From CAWVSB01 sp036960375 (GTDB lineage Bacteria; Pseudomonadota; Gammaproteobacteria; Pseudomonadales; CAWVSB01): a stretch of DNA of 64,000 nucleotides. The notes beneath the pieces were generated by a model. That model was not told where the DNA came from and did no database searches. It saw only the letters and a list, made by a program, of their open reading frames with translations. Of this stretch, positions 62,273-64,000 are shown one piece after another. A program made the translations under genes and the position numbers. The stretch covers positions 248,001 to 312,000 of the forward strand of contig JBALVY010000004.1 of assembly GCA_036960375.1 (NCBI GenBank), in the 5' to 3' direction. The first letter of the stretch is position 1, and every line of letters starts with the position of its first letter.

Positions 62273-64000
62273 TTAAATTGCCGGTTTATGTATTTTAAAG
62301 AAGATAGCGTACAGGGTAGGTACAACTGTCAGTGTCAACACAGTAGCAAAACCCAGCCCTGCCATTACCGTGATAGACATATTGACAAAAAACACATCGG
62401 CGAGCAGAGGCATTAAACCGAGTATTGTGGTTGCAGCGGCCAATACGACAGGCCGCATTCGGCTGACAGATGAGTCGATAATTGCATTGTAGCCGTCCTT
62501 ACCTTCTTCAATCTGCTGGTCAATTTCTTCAATAAGTACAATGGCATTTTTGATCAGTAGGCCTACTAAGGACAATGCACCGAGAATCGACATAAAGTCG
62601 AAAGCCCCTCCAGTAGAGAGTAGTCCTGCGGTAATGCCAATGATAGCCAGAGGCACGGTTAGCCAAATAATTGTAGGTTGGCGCACCTTGGCAAACAGGA
62701 AGATACTGGTAATTATCATTAACAGAAAACCGACGGGTAAAGACGATGCCAAACCCGCTTGTGCTTTGGCCGAATCTTCGTATTCTCCGCCCCATGACAG
62801 GCTGTAACCGGGCGGTAACTTCTCTGCTTCAAGTTGTTCTTTAATTCGCAAGAATAACGGGCCAGCAGACTCACCCGTAGGATTACATGAAGCAATAATG
62901 GTCTGAGCTCTATTACGGCTTCGGACGACGGTGTTTTCCCAGCGGGTTTGATAGCTGCTGATAACCTGCGAAGCAGGTATAGAGCGCTCCAGCACCGGGC
63001 TCCATACCTGAATATCGCGCAGGCTATCAATATCACCGCGTTCCTCTTCTGACGCTCGCATTTTGATAGTTAATATTCGGATGCCATCACGATAAGTCCC
63101 GACGGGAGTACCATCGAAGGCGTATTGCAGTGCGCTGCCCAAATCTTGCCGAGTGATGCCCAGTTGGCGTCCAACCTGTTCGTTAAAAATGGGTGTAACC
63201 ACTTTTACTGGTTCGCGCCAGTCATCTCGGATTTCCTTGGCTTCTGGATCAGAACGCATAAGCGCTTTTGCATTTTCAGATAGCTCACGTAATACAACCG
63301 GATCGGGGCCGCTATAGCGTGCTTCAATTTTTGCATCACGCCCCGGGCCGATACGCATAGCCTTGACGATAGGGTCTGTCCAGGGCAGCTCGGTGCGCAT
63401 GTATTGCTCTACATTCTTCCACACAGCGGGTATCTGGTCGCGCCTTTCAGTTTCCACAATAATTTGTGAATAAACCGGTGCTGCCTCTCTGGCATCGTAT
63501 ACCAATGTAAAACGTTGATGAGGGCCACCAATGACTGTACTGGTTTGAACCACACCGGGAATGCTTCGCAGGTACTCACTGATTTGTAAGGTGTCTTCAC
63601 GGGTCTTGCGAATGTCGGTGCCTTCAGGCTCCCATACGTCGACAAAAAATATCGGCGTACTGGAGTCTGGGAAAAAACCGCTTTTGACGTAGCCAAATCC
63701 GATCACGGATACGATGAATAAGGCGATCACGATGGAGACAGTGAACCAGCGAAAATCCACCGCTTTTTTAACTATTCCGCGATAGATCTGAAACATTTTA
63801 CCCGCATAAGGGTCAGGTGTTTCGGCATCGGGATCACCGGTTTTCAACAACAATGCGCATAGTAGCGGGGTCGTACTAATAGCGGTAATCCACGAAAGGC
63901 TTAAGGAAATCAAGATGACGTAAAACAGTGAGCTGGCAAATTCTCCGGTGGAATCAGGCGAAAGGCCTATTGCGGAAAAGGCTAGAATACCGATTGCGGT
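62273..64000 (-). CDS. RND-family efflux permease (5' end outside window)
   Basis: The reading frame is open from base 64000 to the stop at 62273, about 575 residues, so the N-terminal part lies outside the window. Residues at the upstream edge (FAIGLSPDSTGEF-type, then SWITAISTTPLLCALLL) are the last helices of the first membrane half. A large periplasmic loop follows, then the second membrane half with ISLGLSLVGLLIKNAIVL-type and AAATTILGLMPLL segments typical of AcrB/MexB relatives. It exports drugs or hydrophobic compounds using the proton gradient. The partner MFP gene, if present, would be upstream, outside the window. Confidence 0.9.
   Translation of the reverse strand, partial: TAIGILAFSAIGLSPDSTGEFASSLFYVILISLSLSWITAISTTPLLCALLLKTGDPDAETPDPYAGKMFQIYRGIVKKAVDFRWFTVSIVIALFIVSVIGFGYVKSGFFPDSSTPIFFVDVWEPEGTDIRKTREDTLQISEYLRSIPGVVQTSTVIGGPHQRFTLVYDAREAAPVYSQIIVETERRDQIPAVWKNVEQYMRTELPWTDPIVKAMRIGPGRDAKIEARYSGPDPVVLRELSENAKALMRSDPEAKEIRDDWREPVKVVTPIFNEQVGRQLGITRQDLGSALQYAFDGTPVGTYRDGIRILTIKMRASEEERGDIDSLRDIQVWSPVLERSIPASQVISSYQTRWENTVVRSRNRAQTIIASCNPTGESAGPLFLRIKEQLEAEKLPPGYSLSWGGEYEDSAKAQAGLASSLPVGFLLMIITSIFLFAKVRQPTIIWLTVPLAIIGITAGLLSTGGAFDFMSILGALSLVGLLIKNAIVLIEEIDQQIEEGKDGYNAIIDSSVSRMRPVVLAAATTILGLMPLLADVFFVNMSITVMAGLGFATVLTLTVVPTLYAIFFKIHKPAI

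Noticed and set aside
1..64000. tRNA, rRNA, CRISPR arrays or prophage.
   Set aside because: No cloverleaf, repeat-spacer array or phage structural gene could be recognised by reading; a dedicated search would settle it.

Overview
The window looks like chromosomal DNA of a free-living, probably marine, heterotrophic gammaproteobacterium. The best guess is a Cellvibrionales/Spongiibacteraceae-like lineage. This rests on gene content (TonB receptors, Baeyer-Villiger monooxygenases, DUF1214, DUF885, PACE, YfbR, SbcDC, UbiB-like kinases) and on moderate GC judged by eye; it was not computed. There are no rRNA or tRNA genes, CRISPR arrays, insertion sequences or phage genes that I can support. Gene density is high and no gene-free stretch exceeds about 300 bases. 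Both ends cut through genes: a TudS-like (DUF523/DUF1722) gene at the left and an RND efflux permease at the right.

The most interesting block is about 3.5-11.5 kb. A TetR-family regulator gene is surrounded by an oxidoreductase plus a limonene-epoxide-hydrolase-like gene, an MFS transporter, a biliverdin-reductase-B-like SDR, a protein of the bilin reductase / red chlorophyll catabolite reductase (RCCR) fold, a TonB-dependent receptor and a DUF1838 gene. Five near-perfect copies of an 18-bp palindrome, TGTGACT-N4-AGTCACA, lie in front of these transcription units, two of them in tandem before the receptor. A degenerate sixth lies before tetR. I read this as one regulon for uptake, reduction and export of a hydrophobic substrate. 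The pairing of two tetrapyrrole-reductase-like enzymes suggests a linear tetrapyrrole, but that is inference.

From 11.6 to 20.6 kb come a secreted DUF1080 protein, a GST, a DJ-1/PfpI protein, a secreted matrixin-like peptidase with an altered zinc motif, a second TetR, and a three-gene minus-strand run (sulfotransferase, DUF1214, PYROXD2-like flavoprotein) that looks like lipid or hydrophobic-compound metabolism. From 20.7 to 31.5 kb are housekeeping and repair genes (YfbR, SbcD, SbcC, hypoxanthine-DNA glycosylase), an HTH-nucleotidyltransferase gene followed by the remnant of a HEPN partner, and a run of membrane, DUF2235, NERD and PACE genes. From 31.5 to 45.4 kb are lipoprotein hydrolases, an SDR, a Nudix/carboxylesterase overlap pair, two tandem UbiB-like kinases, a short operon ending in an RsuA-like pseudouridine synthase, FKBP, a DTW-domain tRNA modifier, a bicupin, a Baeyer-Villiger monooxygenase, a DEDDh exonuclease and MAPEG.

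From 45.4 kb to the end are an acyl-CoA synthetase, a beta-propeller-like protein, RDD, a RetSat-like flavoprotein, DUF4124, a YdjM-like membrane protein, a second Baeyer-Villiger monooxygenase, MsrA, DUF2970, a SIMPL lipoprotein, a second TonB receptor, a glycerophosphodiesterase, an uncharacterised duplicated secreted protein, an HSL-family esterase and the RND permease.

A dispersed family of palindromic intergenic repeats (core GGGGACGGAGCACTATAT) occurs eight times, as complete inverted pairs or half copies. It sits against gene ends, in one case supplies the C-terminal codons of a gene, and in another forms a perfect 60-bp palindrome 12 bp before a start codon.
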